From Bemisia tabaci (taxonomy: Eukaryota > Arthropoda > Insecta > Hemiptera > Aleyrodidae): a stretch of DNA of 64,000 bases. Within the stretch, counting starts at the first letter, position 1. Each line of letters begins with the position of its first letter. Below the pieces are notes generated by a model that saw only the letters and a program-made list of their open reading frames with translations, had not been told where the DNA came from and did no database searches. A program made the translations under genes and the position numbers. The stretch is taken from assembly GCF_918797505.1 (NCBI RefSeq), contig NC_092794.1, positions 2,232,001 through 2,296,000 on the forward strand, given 5' to 3'. This document shows, piece by piece, positions 63,175 to 64,000 of this stretch.

Positions 63175-63332
63175 ATTGGGCTGCATTTAGCAATAATGAG
63201 TAAAATGCGATCGTTCTTTCTAGCAGTCACCACTGCTATCAATCCTTGGGGGAATTAATAGCAGATGCCGTTTTATTGTAAACAATAGCCGTGAAAGTAT
63301 CTTCCATTCGACTAAATTTAGCCCAATTGATG
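63175..63332. mobile_element. Short TIR element
   Basis: AATTGGGCTGCATTTAG and CTAAATTTAGCCCAATT are inverted; only one copy is seen here. Confidence 0.55.
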
Positions 63333-63544
63333 CCGGTTTTGAAACTTACTTTGTAAACCCTATTTTCCAGAATTTTCTCTCAGGGGCTCTTGTAAAAACC
63401 CTTTTTACAAATGAAGCGAAAGGACCATAACTTCGCATCGATGGACCTTGTCAACCTGGATTCACATGCACTCTAGTGATACTCATTAGCCTTGAATCAA
63501 AGTTCATATAGATCCTGCGTAATTACACCCTCTCTCTTCAATTT

Positions 63545-64000
63545 NNNNNNNNNNNNNNNNNNNNNNNNNNNNNNNNNNNNNNNNNNNNNNNNNNNNNNNN
63601 NNNNNNNNNNNNNNNNNNNNNNNNNNNNNNNNNNNNNNNNNNNNNNNNNNNNNNNNNNNNNNNNNNNNNNNNNNNNNNNNNNNNNNNNNNNNNNNNNNNN
63701 NNNNNNNNNNNNNNNNNNNNNNNNNNNNNNNNNNNNNNNNNNNNNNNNNNNNNNNNNNNNNNNNNNNNNNNNNNNNNNNNNNNNNNNNNNNNNNNNNNNN
63801 NNNNNNNNNNNNNNNNNNNNNNNNNNNNNNNNNNNNNNNNNNNNNNNNNNNNNNNNNNNNNNNNNNNNNNNNNNNNNNNNNNNNNNNNNNNNNNNNNNNN
63901 NNNNNNNNNNNNNNNNNNNNNNNNNNNNNNNNNNNNNNNNNNNNNNNNNNNNNNNNNNNNNNNNNNNNNNNNNNNNNNNNNNNNNNNNNNNNNNNNNNNN
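63545..64000. other. Assembly gap (N)
   Basis: All bases are N to the end of the window. Confidence 1.

Noticed and set aside
1..64000. Integrated virus or retrovirus genes
   Set aside because: No polymerase, capsid or integrase frame was recognised on either strand.

Overview
The window is AT-rich animal nuclear DNA with spliced coding exons, canonical GT-AG introns, a tRNA-derived SINE and a very dense load of short inverted-repeat (MITE-like) DNA transposons. I read it as an insect genome. A whitefly-like hemipteran is my best guess, but this rests on general recollection of such repeats and the sequence does not prove it. There are no prokaryotic operons, rRNA genes, CRISPR arrays or intact autonomous transposase genes.

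One protein-coding gene can be reconstructed. It lies on the minus strand, with coding sequence from 48157 down to a stop codon at 16310. I found nine coding exons by reading splice sites by hand: 48157-48029, 41513-41424, 41041-40799, 35457-35329, 33119-32997, 30023-29925, 24458-24258, 17421-17359 and 16435-16310. Every coding intron falls in phase 0, so the exons join to one open frame of 400 codons. The predicted product is a secreted protein: a signal peptide, a charged helical domain, four glycine-rich cassettes each carrying a motif like SILSLIGPLLGSSSG, and a short hydrophobic and basic C-terminus. I do not recognise a named family.

The most interesting point is exon 2. All but its last few bases lie inside a roughly 329-bp element with 15-bp terminal inverted repeats. 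Two further copies of that element (55852-56176 and 60364-60689) lie upstream of the gene in the opposite orientation. Either a transposon was turned into a coding exon, or a transposon captured a host exon.

Layout: 1-16309 is the 3' flank with MITEs and no recognised gene. 16310-48181 is the gene, with eight coding introns of 0.38-6.8 kb full of transposons. 48182-63544 is the 5' flank, with MITEs, two hAT-type elements with perfect 8-bp target duplications, the two exon-2-like elements and some GC-rich islands that may hold promoters or untranslated exons. 63545-64000 is an assembly gap (N). At least four elements carry another element inserted in them, which gives a relative order of transposition. 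Most open frames longer than 60 codons are shadows of repeats.
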